Positions 33,194 through 43,759 of a stretch of 64,000 nucleotides of DNA are shown piece by piece. Each line of letters begins with the position of its first letter. Position 1 is the first letter of the stretch. This stretch comes from Vombatus ursinus (taxonomy: Eukaryota > Chordata > Mammalia > Diprotodontia > Vombatidae). Position numbers and translations under genes: made by a program. The DNA lies in the NCBI RefSeq assembly GCF_900497805.2, contig NW_020954610.1, positions 35,909,873-35,973,872 of the forward strand, written 5' to 3'. The notes under the pieces are model-generated. The model saw nothing but the letters and a program-made list of their open reading frames with translations. It was not told where the DNA came from and did no database searches.

Positions 33194-36100
33194 TACTACT
33201 CTGGTGTGAGGGCTGCCAAGCCTTTTTCAGGGCTGCTTTCCACCTTTGGTGTCTACTTAATCCACCTAACTCTCACCTGTGGCTCCAAGAAGCTATAGCA
33301 TGCACAGCAGCCACAACCCAGTAAACCATTTTGGCAGACAGGCTAAACCAGGTTAAAGATAACCAAAGGACCTCAAAACCATCGGGTGAGTTAGGGAGGG
33401 TGTCTACTCTAAGCATGTGAAGATTTCCTCTGGTGGAATAGGCAGATGAAAACAGTCTGTTCCAATGACCACAAACATGGCTGAAGCAGGCACTATGGAG
33501 CTCTTAGAACTTGATTAGACATCAAAGCCGCCAAAGTCATCCACTGCATCTTGGGTCATCATCAGTCATCTTGATTCTGTCCTTTTGGACCGTGATGATT
33601 CTAGAGGAGACAGTGAGGCTGACAACTTTGTGCAACTCTGCCTCACTTAAATCCAGTTTATGCACGAATCATAAGATATTACCCATACAATGTTACCATT
33701 TTTACATCCTATGGTGACAGGCAAGAGATAAAGCAGCAAGTGTTGATACACTGTGAGCTGTAGTAACAACCCTGCACACAGGTGGCCTAGGCCATAGGGT
33801 CATCTTCTCACGGGAAACAGCAGTGGGATTCGGCATTCCTCTGGGTGTCTGATCAGCCTTTTAAAGATCACATCTCCTGGTGTGACAAAGGGGCTAGGAA
33901 AGAAGCCCTAAAAATTGTCAGTTTATCCAACCCAGGCAGGGATACCATCCTGCAGTCAAAACACAAAAAATATACACAAATATACAAAAACTTCTACAAA
34001 AATGATTACAGCCACCATCAGTACATGGAATGTTTGCACACTTATAGACAACACAAAATCCAGTAGACCTGAAAGACAAACAACTCTTCTTGCGAGAAAA
34101 CTCAGCAGATATCATATCCAAATAGCAGGCTGGGTAAAACAAAGTTGGCAAATGAAGGCCAGCTTACTGAAGTTGGAGCTAGGTACGTGGTTTTTCTGGA
34201 GTGGCTGCGGTGACTGCCTACAGCTATACCATGAAGCTGGTGTAGGTTTTGCAATCAACAAGCTTGTAAGCCTACCAAAAGGAGTCAACAACAGATTCAT
34301 AACAATGCAATTGCCACTTGCAGGAAAATACCATACTATCATCATCTGTGCCTATGCTCCCATCATGAAGAACCCTGATGAAGTCAGAGGAAAATTTTAT
34401 GAAGACCTGGAAACCCTCAATATCAATGTGTCAAAAGAGGACAAGCTTATAATTCTGGAGACTTTAATGCTAGAGTAGGCTCAGAATATCACACATGGCA
34501 AGGAATCCTTGGGAGGAATGGAGTTGGAAACAGCAACAGCAATTGTCACATACTACTGAAGAGCTGTGCACCTCAGGACCTTCTCATCACCAACACTGTT
34601 TTCCATTTATCTAAATGCAATAAAACTTCACAGATGTACTCTCGCAGCAAACATTGGCTTCTAATAGATCGGAGACTATAAAGAAAACAGGCAGGATGTG
34701 AAGTAATGAAGGCAATGTGGGGCACAGAGTGCTGGACTGATCATAGATTTATCCTCTCCAAGCTAAATATTCACATTCAATAAAAGCATAGGCCCCAAGG
34801 CAAAATGACTGCCAGAAGAATTAATGTCAACAGATTAGAGTACTTCTCTGAGAAAGAACAGTTCATTGCTAACTTGGAGGGAAAGCTGAGCCAACACACA
34901 GCTGGAAATAGCGGAGCAGAAAAGGCGTGGGCAGCTTTCAGAGATTTGGTGTCGAGCACTGCATTTGCTCATCTTGATCAGAACACTTGCAAGCATCAAG
35001 ACTGGTTTGATGAAAATGATGGGGAAATTCAGAAGCTGCTAAATGAAAAATAAGAACTCCACAGGGTTTACCAGCAGGATAGTTCATCCATCTCTAAGAA
35101 GGCAACATTTAACTCCATCAAAAGTAAAGTACAAGCAAACCTTAGAAAGATGCAAGATTCTTAGTTCAGTAAGAAGGCAGATGAAATTCAGTTTTATACT
35201 GATAGTAACAATCCAAAGTGCTTTTATGATGCCTCAAAGGCTATTTATGGGCCAAAAACCTATGGTGTATCTCAACTACTCAGTGCTGAAGGAGCCACAT
35301 TGATTAGTGATAAGGACATGATCCTAGAGAGATGGGCTGAAACCTTTCATAGTGTTTTCAACAGACCATCATCAATCAATGATGAAGCCATTGACCATTT
35401 AACTCAGGTTGAAGTCAGTCCCTCCCTAGCTGAAGTTCCAACTGAAGAAGAGGTTTTGAATGCCATTATGCTCCTTTTGTGGGGCAAAGCACCTGGCACT
35501 GATTCTATTCCAGCTGAGATTTACCAGGTGGCAGGTCCATTGCTCATACAAAAGCTGACTGAAATTTTCTGGGTTATATGGCAAGAGGAGGTTATCCCCC
35601 AGGAATTCAAGGAAGCCACCATTGTCCATCTCTATAAACATGAAAGAAATAGATTGTCCTGTGACAATCACAAGGAGGTCTCTCAGTTAGTCACTGCTGG
35701 CAAGATTACTGTCAGAGACCTCCTTAGAATTCTTCACCTGGAAGATGGTCGTCTACCTGAGAGCCAGTGTGACTTCAGAAAGGGCTGAGGAATGGTCAAC
35801 ATGGTGTTTGTTGCCCGACAACTCCAGGAGAAATGCCAAGAGCAGAGCAGAGGTCTGTACACAACATTTATAGATCTGACCAAGGCTTTTGATATAATCA
35901 GTTGTGAGGGTATGGAAAATCATGTCAAAATTTGGTTGTCCAGAGAAGTTCATCAGTATTGTACATTGATTTCACAACAACATGCTTGCCCAGGTTCTGG
36001 ATAATGGACGATGCTCTTGTGCTTCTTAGTCACCGACGGAGTGAAACAAGGCTGTGTGCTTACTCCCATGTTTTTTAGCATGATGTTTTCAGCCATGTTA

Positions 36101-37160
36101 TCAAATGCCTTCAAGGAGGACAAATACAGCATTGAGGTCAGCTACTGTACTGATGGTAAATTCTTCAGGTTAAAAAGGCTACAAACCAAGAACAAGGTGG
36201 AGGGAGTGTTGGTGCATATGATTTCTTGTTTGCAGATGATTGTGCACTCAGTGCAGCCTCTGAAGCTGAAATGCAACAAAGTATGGATCATTTCTCTGCT
36301 GCTTGTGCTAATTTTGGCCTAACAATTAATACCAATTAATTCTCCATCAGCTAGCACCACACCACCCATACAGGGAACCATTGGTTACAGTAAATGGAGA
36401 AGTTTTGAATGCTGCGGATAAGTTTGCTTACCTTGGCAGTATACGTTCTAGAGATGTATACATTAATAATAAGGTTGACAAATGCATTGCCTGAGTTAGT
36501 TCACTGTTTGGGAGGCTTTGAAGGAAAGTGTGGGAGAGGAGAGGTATTAGACTGACTACCAAACTCAATGCCGACAGAGCTGTTGTGCTGAACTTGTTGT
36601 ATGCCTGTGAAACCTAGACAGCACACTAGCACTGTGCCAAGAAACCGAATCACTTTTATTTGAATTTTCTTAGGAAGATTCTGAAGATCACCTGGCAGGA
36701 TAAGATAGCAGACACTGAGGTCTTTTTTTGAACTAAAATGCCAAGCATTCAAACTCTACTGCAGAGAGTGCAACTACAATGAGTTGGTCATGTTGTTTGA
36801 ATGCAAACATATGCTTGCCTAAAAAAATATTTTATGGAGAAATCACACAGGGCAAGTGTTCACATGGTGGTCAGAAAAAGTGGTACAAGGACACCTCAAG
36901 GTCTCTCTCAAAAACTTTATTGTGTGACATGGGAGACATTGGCACAGGATCACCCAGCATGGCTTGCCCTCATCAGAGAAGGTGCTGTGCTCTATGAAGA
37001 AAACAGAATTGAAGTAGCTTAAAAAAATCACATGGACTATTTGTGCTTGACCTGCAGTAGAGCATTCCAAGTCTGTATTGGTCTGATCAGCCACAGTCAG
37101 ACGCATTGTAATGTGACTCTAACACGGAGATGTCATTTTGGTCCTTTTCAAGAATTTGAC
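33194..37160 (+). mobile_element. Near full-length RTE-clade LINE
   Basis: A single-ORF RTE LINE of about 4 kb with a 5' UTR of about 0.8 kb. Endonuclease: 34005-34490 with TISTWNVCTL, EAGVGFAINK, PLAGKYHTIIICAYAP, VSKEDKLIIL. The reverse transcriptase spans about 35300-36400: KAPGTDSIPAEIYQ, FIDLTKAFD (35864-35890), GVKQGCVLTPMFFS (36040-36081) and the catalytic FADD at 36229-36240 (read in its own frame). At the C-terminus 37044-37106 encodes a C-x2-C-x12-H-x3-H zinc-finger-like motif. Several frameshifts and stops split the ORF into at least eight pieces, so the copy is dead. The DNA around FIDLTKAFD is well preserved. Confidence 0.9.
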
Positions 37161-37495
37161 CTGTGACTTAGCAATACCACTACTGAGTCTATTTCCAAAG
37201 ATAATTAGGGAAAAAGGAAAAGAACCTATATGTTCTAAAATGTTTATAGCAGCTCTCTTTCTGGCATCAAAGAACTGGAAATTTCAAGGATACCCATCAA
37301 TTGGGGAATGGCTGAAACAAGTTGTGGTATATGATTGTGATGGAATACTACTGTGCTATAAGAAATTATGAGCTCACTGATTTTAGAAAAACTTGGAAGG
37401 ACTTGCATGAAATAATAAAGAACAAAATGAGCAAAATCAAGAGAACATTGTATACAGTAACAGCAATATTGTTTTAAGAATGACTTTGAGGGGCA

Positions 37496-37640
37496 GCTAG
37501 GTGGTGCAGTAGATAGAGCACTGGCCCTGAAGTCAGGAGGACCTGAGTTCAAATCTGACCTCAGACCAAACACTTGACACTTACTAGCTGTGTGACCCTG
37601 GGCAAGTCACTTAACCCCAATTGCCAAAAAAGAAAAAAAA
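37496..37640 (+). mobile_element. Young WSINE1-like SINE with perfect target duplication
   Basis: GGGGCAGCTAGGTGGTGCAG ... GAGTTCAAATCTGACCTCAG ... AAGTCACTTAACCCCAATTG then an A-rich tail. AAGAATGACTTTGAG occurs immediately before and after the insert, a perfect 15-bp duplication. It interrupts the L1 3' UTR. It is nearly identical to the copy at 52.35 kb. Confidence 0.96.
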
Positions 37641-37769
37641 AAGAATGACTTTGAGCAAATATGTTATTTTGGTTATTATAAATACCCAAATTAACTATAA
37701 AGGACATAAGAAGAAATATGCTATCTGCATCCAGAGAAAGGACTGATAAATAAAAGTATATTTATAATA

Positions 37770-37835
37770 ATTTTATATATATGTGTGTATATATATGTAT
37801 ATATATATATATATGTATATATATATGTACATATA
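37770..37835. repeat. (TATATG)/(TA) microsatellite
   Basis: Alternating TATATATG units inside the L1 3' UTR. Short frames here are artefacts. Confidence 0.95.
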
Positions 37836-38084
37836 TGGCGGGGTAGGGGGAGGGAAGAAAAAAAGAAATTTACATGATAATTTTGTATATTTGAAAGGCA
37901 TACCCAATGGTACACAGTAGATTTGCAGTTTCATACGCAATCATCTTTTTATTGTACTATGTTATGGAAATGCTTGTTTTATTCTATAAAATAAAAATAA
38001 AATTTAAAAAATAAAAAAGAGTTAATAGAACTTTTCATTCCATTGTTAGAAATAAAAGGCTTAAAAGGAAATGTCTCTGAAGGC

Positions 38085-38285
38085 TCATAGGATTTTGAGT
38101 CAAAAGGAACCTTACAGATTATCTAGTCTAAACCCATAATTTTACAATTGAAAAACTACATCCCACCAAAGCAAAGCAATTTGCCCACAAGTCATAAAGA
38201 GGATAAATAGTCAAGCTGATTCAACCCCAGATCTTCTGATGGTAAAGTCAATGCTCTTTCTAGTATATTCTATTGTCTCTTCTAC
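38085..38285 (-). mobile_element. MIR-like SINE
   Basis: 'ataggattttgagtcaaaagg', 'gattatctagtctaaaccca', 'acaattgaaaaactacatccc', 'aaccccagatcttctgatgg'. Antisense, diverged. Confidence 0.65.
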
Positions 38286-38289
38286 ATCA

Positions 38290-38970
38290 CTGTGACTTTC
38301 ACTACTATTTAAATGGCTGATATAGGCAACTTTTTCTTTTCTTTGATACAGGGAAGGTGGTTAGAGAAAAGGAAGGCACTGGGGATGGAAAAGAAGGTAA
38401 GTACTACTGAGCAGTGAAAGGGAGGCTTAGGGCTAAAAATAAAATATTAAATATTGTGGGCTTAGAAATTTTGCATTTTAAGGAGGTATATACAGAGACA
38501 CAGCTTTACTGACTACCTCACACTTATTTCCTCAGAAGCTTCATGTACCATGCCAATAAATCACATTGATCTGTCAATATCCCTGAAAATAAGTAGAAGC
38601 TGAGGATTACATTATTGAATTTTCCATGAAGATACAATTTAAACAAGTAACCATTTTTGTTAGTTTGTGGTTTATAAATCAGTTTGCCTTTCCTTTCATG
38701 AACTTCATAGGTAGGAAATAGAATAAAATATTTATTATCTTTTTTTTTCCATATCCAGTATATGAATCCAAAGAATAGATCTTTAAAAGAAAAAAAAAAT
38801 CCAGTTATAAATACAGTTAAAAGAGAGTTTGTATACAATTTTCCTGATTCCCATTTCCCAATTTTTTTAGAAGAAACAATATCATCCTCTACCTTTAACA
38901 AAAATTTATATAGAGGCTTCCTGTTTTTAATAAAAAGACAACTAAAGGAGAAAATCAAGAATATTCAATA
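38290..38970. other. No recognised feature
   Basis: AT-rich. The 144-codon minus-strand frame (38524-38958) is very rich in F, K, L, I and Y, has no domain that I recognise and lies in low-complexity AT sequence, so I do not call it a gene. Confidence 0.5.
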
Positions 38971-38972
38971 AA

Positions 38973-39085
38973 ATAGAAGTTCCTTGAAGACAGACTATTT
39001 CTTTTAAATCTTTGCATCTTTAGTATGTATCATAGTGCCAGGGACAGAGAAGGTACTTAATAGGTACTTATTTAGTCAAATTGAA
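38973..39085 (+). mobile_element. L2 3' end
   Basis: 'agaagttccttgaagacagac', 'tttgcatctttagtatgtatc' and 'atagtgccagggacagagaagg' give the L2 terminus. Confidence 0.65.
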
Positions 39086-39550
39086 ATTTAAACTTTCAAA
39101 ACAAATTATCATGAACAATTATAAATATCACCTTCAAAGTGAAAGATACAGTGTAGTAATGTTTCTGTGATCCTTTAGGGAAAGTATGCCCCTTACTTAT
39201 TGGGCCTGAAATTCCTTATTCCACTTTGTTATTCATTATGTTTCACCACATATCTTTTCATTAAGGTGTGAGTGTAGGCAGAGATCAAGTTTTAGCTTCC
39301 TTTGTTTCCAGCAGATGGAGCTGTCCTTGGTTGACTTAACCAGCTCCTTGTGATGAACTGCTGCAGTAAACCTACTGTGACCAAGAATTAAAAAAAAGTG
39401 ATCATTGCTTAATATTCCTGCTGCATAAATTTAAACCACCAGACTCACAGAGATAGCTGGTTCCCATCTCCTCCAGCCCTACCAAACCCCAGTAAGAGAA
39501 ACCATGCTGATTTTAATCTCTTGGTCCAAAGGCAGAAAGTGACCAAATGA
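39086..39550. other. Unassigned; weak CTCF-like word
   Basis: No gene or repeat. CCAGCAGATGGAGCTG at 39308-39323 resembles a CTCF core with one important mismatch and also contains an E-box (CAGATG). Too short to call as a site. Confidence 0.3.
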
Positions 39551-39552
39551 GG

Positions 39553-39645
39553 GTCATACAATTTTAGAACAGGAAGAGCCCCTAAAAGGTCATCTAGTCC
39601 AACTCCCTTATTTCATAGATGAGAAAACTTAGTCCCTATCAGGTA
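39553..39645 (-). mobile_element. MIR-like SINE fragment
   Basis: 'tagaacaggaagagcccctaaa', 'ggtcatctagtccaactccc' and 'tttcatagatgagaaaac' form the left half of an antisense MIR-type SINE. Confidence 0.7.
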
Positions 39646-40255
39646 GAGTTATCTCAAAATTATGCTGGTTCCAAATTATTTCCTTTGTTTAGAAAGAACC
39701 TCCCAACTTTGCCACATTAGAGACTGAGGTTTCAAAATGCCTTGGCCCACCTTGAATAAAAAAAAAAGATAAGATTAAGAAGTAACTAAAACCTAGGATC
39801 TTTTAGTCACTTCACTTGGCTTGAAGGTCACACAGTTATTTCCTCTCCATAGAAGTCACAATCTGCTTTGAGGAAATGAAACTCATGGCTTGAGGGTGCA
39901 TAAAGGGCAACTGTGTGGGAGAAGCACGAGATCAAACAGTTGAGTAAAGTTGTTATAGAATTTTTCATGAGCTGAATTCCAATGCTTTCAGGAAAGCCTC
40001 ATTCCCTTCCATTTAAAAGAGACAGAACAAAGGAAAAGTGATACACAGCTGTCACTGCATAATCAGAGGAAGCAAGAGGCATATGGGGATGTTCACAGGA
40101 AATGGACAGTTAGGAGAAAGAATTGAGACATGGACTGGGTTGCAGTGACACTCAGCAGAGCTCGTGTTACTGGGTATCTTCTTCCCAAAGCAAGGAAAAA
40201 TATTTCATTCCAATGTTTCATAAGCATGGTTAGTCCAAGTGCACATTTTTATTAA
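39646..40255. other. No recognised feature
   Basis: No supported gene or repeat over about 600 bp. Confidence 0.4.
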
Positions 40256-40257
40256 CA

Positions 40258-40435
40258 CTCCTTTTAAAAACATTCAACCAGCATTTATCAAACACTAATG
40301 ATATACAAGGTAATGTGCCAGTCCCTGGAGGAGAAGCAAAGATAAATGATGCCCACATTAAATAGGGTCTCAATAAGAAAGAAGAGGCTGTACATACATA
40401 ATATGTACTCAATAAATGTCATTAGCTGATTTTAA
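40258..40435 (-). mobile_element. L2 3' end
   Basis: 'acattcaaccagcatttatcaa' then 'aaggtaatgtgccagtccctgg' is the reversed L2 terminus, diverged. Confidence 0.55.
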
Positions 40436-40484
40436 AAAAATAAACATTTTATTGATTTTTTAAAAAACATTGTTCCTCCCAATG

Positions 40485-40672
40485 CACTTGAGACTCATAG
40501 GATTACAGATTTAAAGCTGAACAACCCACTCATTTTACAGATGAGTAAATTGGGACCCAAGGGGGTAAATGATTTGCCCGAGGTCATGAAAGTAGTAAGC
40601 ACTAGATTCCACATTTAAACTTAGATTCTCTGACTCTGGTGCCACTTTTTTTCCCACTGAACTGTACTGTGT
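40485..40672 (-). mobile_element. MIR SINE
   Basis: 'ctcattttacagatgagtaaat', 'atgatttgcccgaggtcatg', 'ttagattctctgactctgg' and 'ccactgaactgtactgtg' form an antisense MIR. Confidence 0.8.
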
Positions 40673-41175
40673 CCTGCTTTTGTTATTGGGCTTGGTTTAG
40701 GAAGGTGAAAACTGGAAAGAGAAATGCTACCACAGATTGTCTTTTCTCCAAAATAAATCCTTGATCAGTATCTTTTTTAACCCTTAATTCCTGACGGACC
40801 TTGGAAAAAGCTTGATAGTGGAGGCCTATAACTTCCTCTTTCAGGTAATCTGGTGTCCCTGTTTGTGCCCAAGCAGAACATTTGAATTAAGTTGTGGGCG
40901 ATGGACCCTTATATAAAAAAACACACTTCAAGATACAGGAGATTATAAGTCAGAGACTTGTACTGACACAGGAACTAAAACCCATCTTTCATCTGCCAAG
41001 CCCCAAACTGAACCAAAGCCAAACAGTTACTCAAATACACCAGAAGTTTCCGTTTGTTTGCTGTTGTGGAGTGAGGTTAGTTATTTTGTTTGTTTGTTGG
41101 CAGGGAGAAATTATTTTTTAAAATATCTAGTAAATCAGTTCAAGGTGGAATCGAGCCTATATATTTTGTTTGTCT
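40673..41175. other. No recognised feature
   Basis: Unassigned sequence upstream of the BANF1 retrocopy. No TATA box or other convincing promoter was seen. TTTGTTTGTTTG near 41090 is simple sequence. Confidence 0.4.
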
Positions 41176-41340
41176 AGAATTATAACTGAGGGTGTCATGC
41201 CCTCGCCTCCCTCCCCTTCCCCCGCTCCTTCCCTCCTTACTGCTTCCCTTCAAATGGCCCTTGACCCGGAAACGACTTTGACAACCTGGAAGCGGAAGCT
41301 GGCACACGCACTGTGGGATTGAGATCTTTTGTGAGGAGCC

Positions 41341-41610
41341 ATGACGACCTACCAGAAGCACTGCGATTTTGTCACCGAGCCCATGGGGGAGAAGCCCGTC
41401 GGGTGCCTGGCGGGCATCGGAGACGTGCTGAGCAAGAAGCTCGAGGACATGGGCTTCCACAAGGCCTACATGGTTCTGGGCCAGTTCCTGGTGATGAAAA
41501 AAGACGAATGCCTCTTCCGGGAGTGGCTCCAAGACACCTGTGGAGCTAATGCCAGGCAGTCTCAGGATTGCTTTGACTGCCTTCGAGAATGGTGCGATAC
41601 CTTCTTGTGA
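41341..41610 (+). CDS. BANF1: BANF1 (barrier-to-autointegration factor) retrocopy, intact 89-codon frame
   Basis: BAF is a small dimeric chromatin protein that bridges DNA and binds LEM-domain proteins and lamins at the nuclear envelope. The frame has exactly the family length of 89 codons, starts MTTYQKH and ends REWCDTFL. The helix-hairpin-helix GIGDVL sits at residues 25-30 (GIGEVL in human). Against the human protein as I remember it there are 17 substitutions (S4Y, R8C, A12T, S22C, E28D, G31S, E36D, R37M, D40H, V44M, L52M, D57C, K64Q, K72R, R75Q, G79D, A87T), about 81% identity. BAF is nearly invariant in mammals, so this much change suggests relaxed selection. S4 is the VRK1 phospho-site region. 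A12T is the human progeria-linked change. It has no visible promoter. It may be an intact but non-functional retropseudogene or a retrogene. Confidence 0.85.
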   Translation: MTTYQKHCDFVTEPMGEKPVGCLAGIGDVLSKKLEDMGFHKAYMVLGQFLVMKKDECLFREWLQDTCGANARQSQDCFDCLREWCDTFL

Positions 41611-41966
41611 GCCCCGTGCCCGGGGGGCCGGCCCACCTTGCCCCCTCTGATGGCTCTTCACCCACCAAGTAGGAAATCTTGGCCCTCCCTCCATTCCCAC
41701 CTCCCAAAAAAAGGAAAGATTTTGGCTGCTGCCCTCACCTGGGACACCATCCCCTCTCCAACATCATTTGGACTGAAGCCACCCCGTCCATACCTCTGCA
41801 AGCCTCGTGTCCCATAAATTCCAGTGGCGATAGTACCAGTTCTCCCGGGTGGGTATCTGCAGTGGCTTCCCCACCTCCTAAGCCCTCACTTTCGGACTCT
41901 TTTATGCCATTTGGATAACTTTGGCAGAAGGACATTGATTGCCATGATAAAGACTTTCCTAAAACC

Positions 41967-41996
41967 AATAAAATCAGCAGCCTTGAAAAAAAAAAA
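41967..41996 (+). terminator. Poly-A signal and tail of the BANF1 retrocopy
   Basis: AATAAA at 41967-41972 is followed 14 bp later by a run of eleven As. Confidence 0.85.
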
Positions 41997-42256
41997 AGAA
42001 GTAATAATTGAACAACGACAAAATAATAATGACAAAACCCTTTTAGTAAATATTCGTAGTGAAGCAAAGCAAATTCCCTCCTTGTCCGTGTTCAAAAATG
42101 TAAGTCTCAGTCTGAATTTTCAGTCCATCACTTTGCTGGTGCTTCATCTTGAGTTTTGTGGAACCATCATTGAATCAATCTAAGTTCCAAAGTTTTTAAA
42201 AGTCCCTTTCTTTTATAATGTTATTCCTATAATTTGTTTTCTTGCAAACCTATATT

Positions 42257-42903
42257 TTCTTTTTTTCTTTTAGTATTTCCTTCTTTTTAATTACACGTAA
42301 AAATAATTTTAACCTTTGCTTTTTACAATTTTGAGTTCCAAATTCTCTCCTACCCTTCCCCCATTGAGAAGGCAAGCAATTTGATAAAGGTTATCCACGT
42401 GCAGTCATGCAAAATATCTTTCCATATTAATCATGTTGTGAAAGTAAACACAGACAAAAAAAAAAAGTTTTTTTTTTTGAACCCAGTATGCTTGGATCTG
42501 TAGTCAGAATCCAGCAGTTCTTTCTCTGAATGTGGATAGCATTTTGCATTAAGGTCCTTTAGAATTGTCTTGGATCTTTGTATCGGTTGGAATAGTTATC
42601 CCGCCATATAGTCATTCATAGTTGATCATTGTACAATGTTGCTGTTACTGTGAACAATTTTCTCCTGGTTCTGCTCACTTCATTTTGTATCAGTTCGTGT
42701 AAGACTTTCCAGGTTTTTCTGAAAACACCCTGCTCATCATTTCTTATATCACAATAGTATTCCATTACATTCATATACCACAACTTGTTCAGCCAATCCC
42801 CAGTTGATAGGCGTCCACTCAATTTCCAATTCTTTGCTACCACAAAAAGAGCTGCTATAAATATTTTTGTACATGTGGGTCCTTTTCCTTTTTCTTTTTG
42901 ATT
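42257..42903 (-). mobile_element. 5'-truncated L1 with 12-bp target duplication
   Basis: Antisense L1 3' end. The poly-T side is at 42257, then come the 3' UTR and the end of ORF2 (minus-strand frame 42906-42616: IFIAALFVVAKNWKL, LNKLWYMNVMEYYCDI, IQNEVSRTRRKLFT). CAAACCTATATT at 42245-42256 and again at 42904-42915 is a perfect 12-bp target duplication. Confidence 0.95.
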
Positions 42904-42959
42904 CAAACCTATATTATCTTAAGATGGTACATCATAATGTTCTTTGAATCAAACCAGCA

Positions 42960-43085
42960 TTGTATATCCTTAGGCAAATCACTTAACCTCCCTCAACTGT
43001 GGTTCCCTGCGCTATAGAATGAGGGCATTGGACTAGAATCTAGTCACTAGATAACCTCTAAACAGCTCTAGGGTTCTATGATTAA
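42960..43085 (+). mobile_element. MIR/Ther1-like SINE 3' half
   Basis: 'ttaggcaaatcacttaacctcc', 'aatgagggcattggactagaa' and 'agctctagggttctatgatt' give the sense-strand tail region. Confidence 0.7.
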
Positions 43086-43324
43086 TCATACTATATGCCC
43101 TGTATCAGTGTTGGGATATGAGTAGTTTCCAAGGTGGAACTCATCAGGAAAGGCCAATACCAGGAATCAAGATAGGGCAGTGGATATGGCAGGTGACAAA
43201 ATATAGCAAAATACAGCTCAGGAGATCAGCTCCTCTAAGAAAAGCAATATAAGCATCACACAGGGAGAAAGTAGGTCCTAAGAAAGCAGGTTGTGGTCAC
43301 AGATTCAGAGCTGTTCATTAAGTT

Positions 43325-43455
43325 TACAAATAACTCTAGCCCAATTCCTTAATTTTACACATTAGGAAACCAAGGCTCAAAAAGGTTAAACGACTTGTCC
43401 AAAGTCACACAGATAGCAAATAACAGAGGCAGGGTTTGGACACAGGTTCTGTAAA
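43325..43455 (-). mobile_element. MIR SINE
   Basis: 'ttaattttacacattaggaaac', 'ccaaagtcacacagatagcaa' and 'ggacacaggttctgt' form an antisense copy. Confidence 0.75.
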
Positions 43456-43462
43456 TCCAGAC

Positions 43463-43708
43463 AGCTAGGTGAGACAGTGAATAGAGTGCCTGGCCTGGAG
43501 TCAGGAAAACCTAAGTTCAAATCTGGTCTCAGACACTTAGTAGCTATGTGACCACAGGCAAGTCACTTAACCCTGTTTGCCTCAGTTTCCTTATCTGTAA
43601 AATGACCTGGAGAAAGAAATGGCAAACCACTCCAGTGTCTTTGCCAAGAAAATTCCAAATGGGGTCATGAAGAGTCAGACACTACTCATACTCAACAACA
43701 AAAACCTC
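43463..43708 (+). mobile_element. MAR1-type SINE
   Basis: Full sense copy: CAGCTAGGTGAGACAGTGAA, GTTCAAATCTGGTCTCAGAC, AAATGGCAAACCACTCCAGT, GGGGTCATGAAGAGTCAGAC, ending in ACAACAAAAA. Confidence 0.92.
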
Positions 43709-43759
43709 TAACTCCAGAATCAGTGCTCTTTCGAAATCACTGCATTGTCCTCTAAGCAG

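Larger units (their letters stand above)
37167..38035 (+). mobile_element. Older L1 3' end, split by a SINE
   Basis: ORF2 C-terminal words (AGCAATACCACTACTGAG, 'ttatagcagctctctttctgg', 'aattggggaatggctgaaaca', 'gaatactactgtgctataag') are followed by a 3' UTR with a TATATG microsatellite (37770-37835) and an A/AATAAA-rich end. The 3' UTR differs from that of the copies at 32 and 55 kb, indicating another L1 subfamily. Confidence 0.85.
41190..41996 (+). mobile_element. BANF1: Retroposed BANF1 mRNA (whole insertion)
   Basis: An intronless, GC-rich block in AT-rich surroundings. It has a 5' UTR-like leader (41190-41340, with CpGs), the coding frame, a C-rich 3' UTR, AATAAA at 41967-41972 and a poly-A run at 41986-41996. 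AGAATTATAACTGA (41176-41189) before and AGAAGTAATAATTGA (41997-42011) after look like a diverged target-site duplication, as left by L1 machinery. The preserved leader suggests a nearly full-length transcript copy. Confidence 0.85.

Noticed and set aside
33915-36322. Set of frames resembling 'craniofacial development protein 2-like' proteins
   Set aside because: Endonuclease and RT motifs plus the full element layout show an RTE LINE. Database names of that kind derive from such LINEs.
38524-38958. 144-codon minus-strand frame, one of the longest in the window
   Set aside because: Composition (F, K, L, I, Y rich) follows the AT-rich DNA. No domain, signal or neighbour supports a gene.
39308-39323. 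CTCF/E-box-like word CCAGCAGATGGAGCTG
   Set aside because: It has an A where the CTCF core needs C, and an E-box alone is too common to report as a site.
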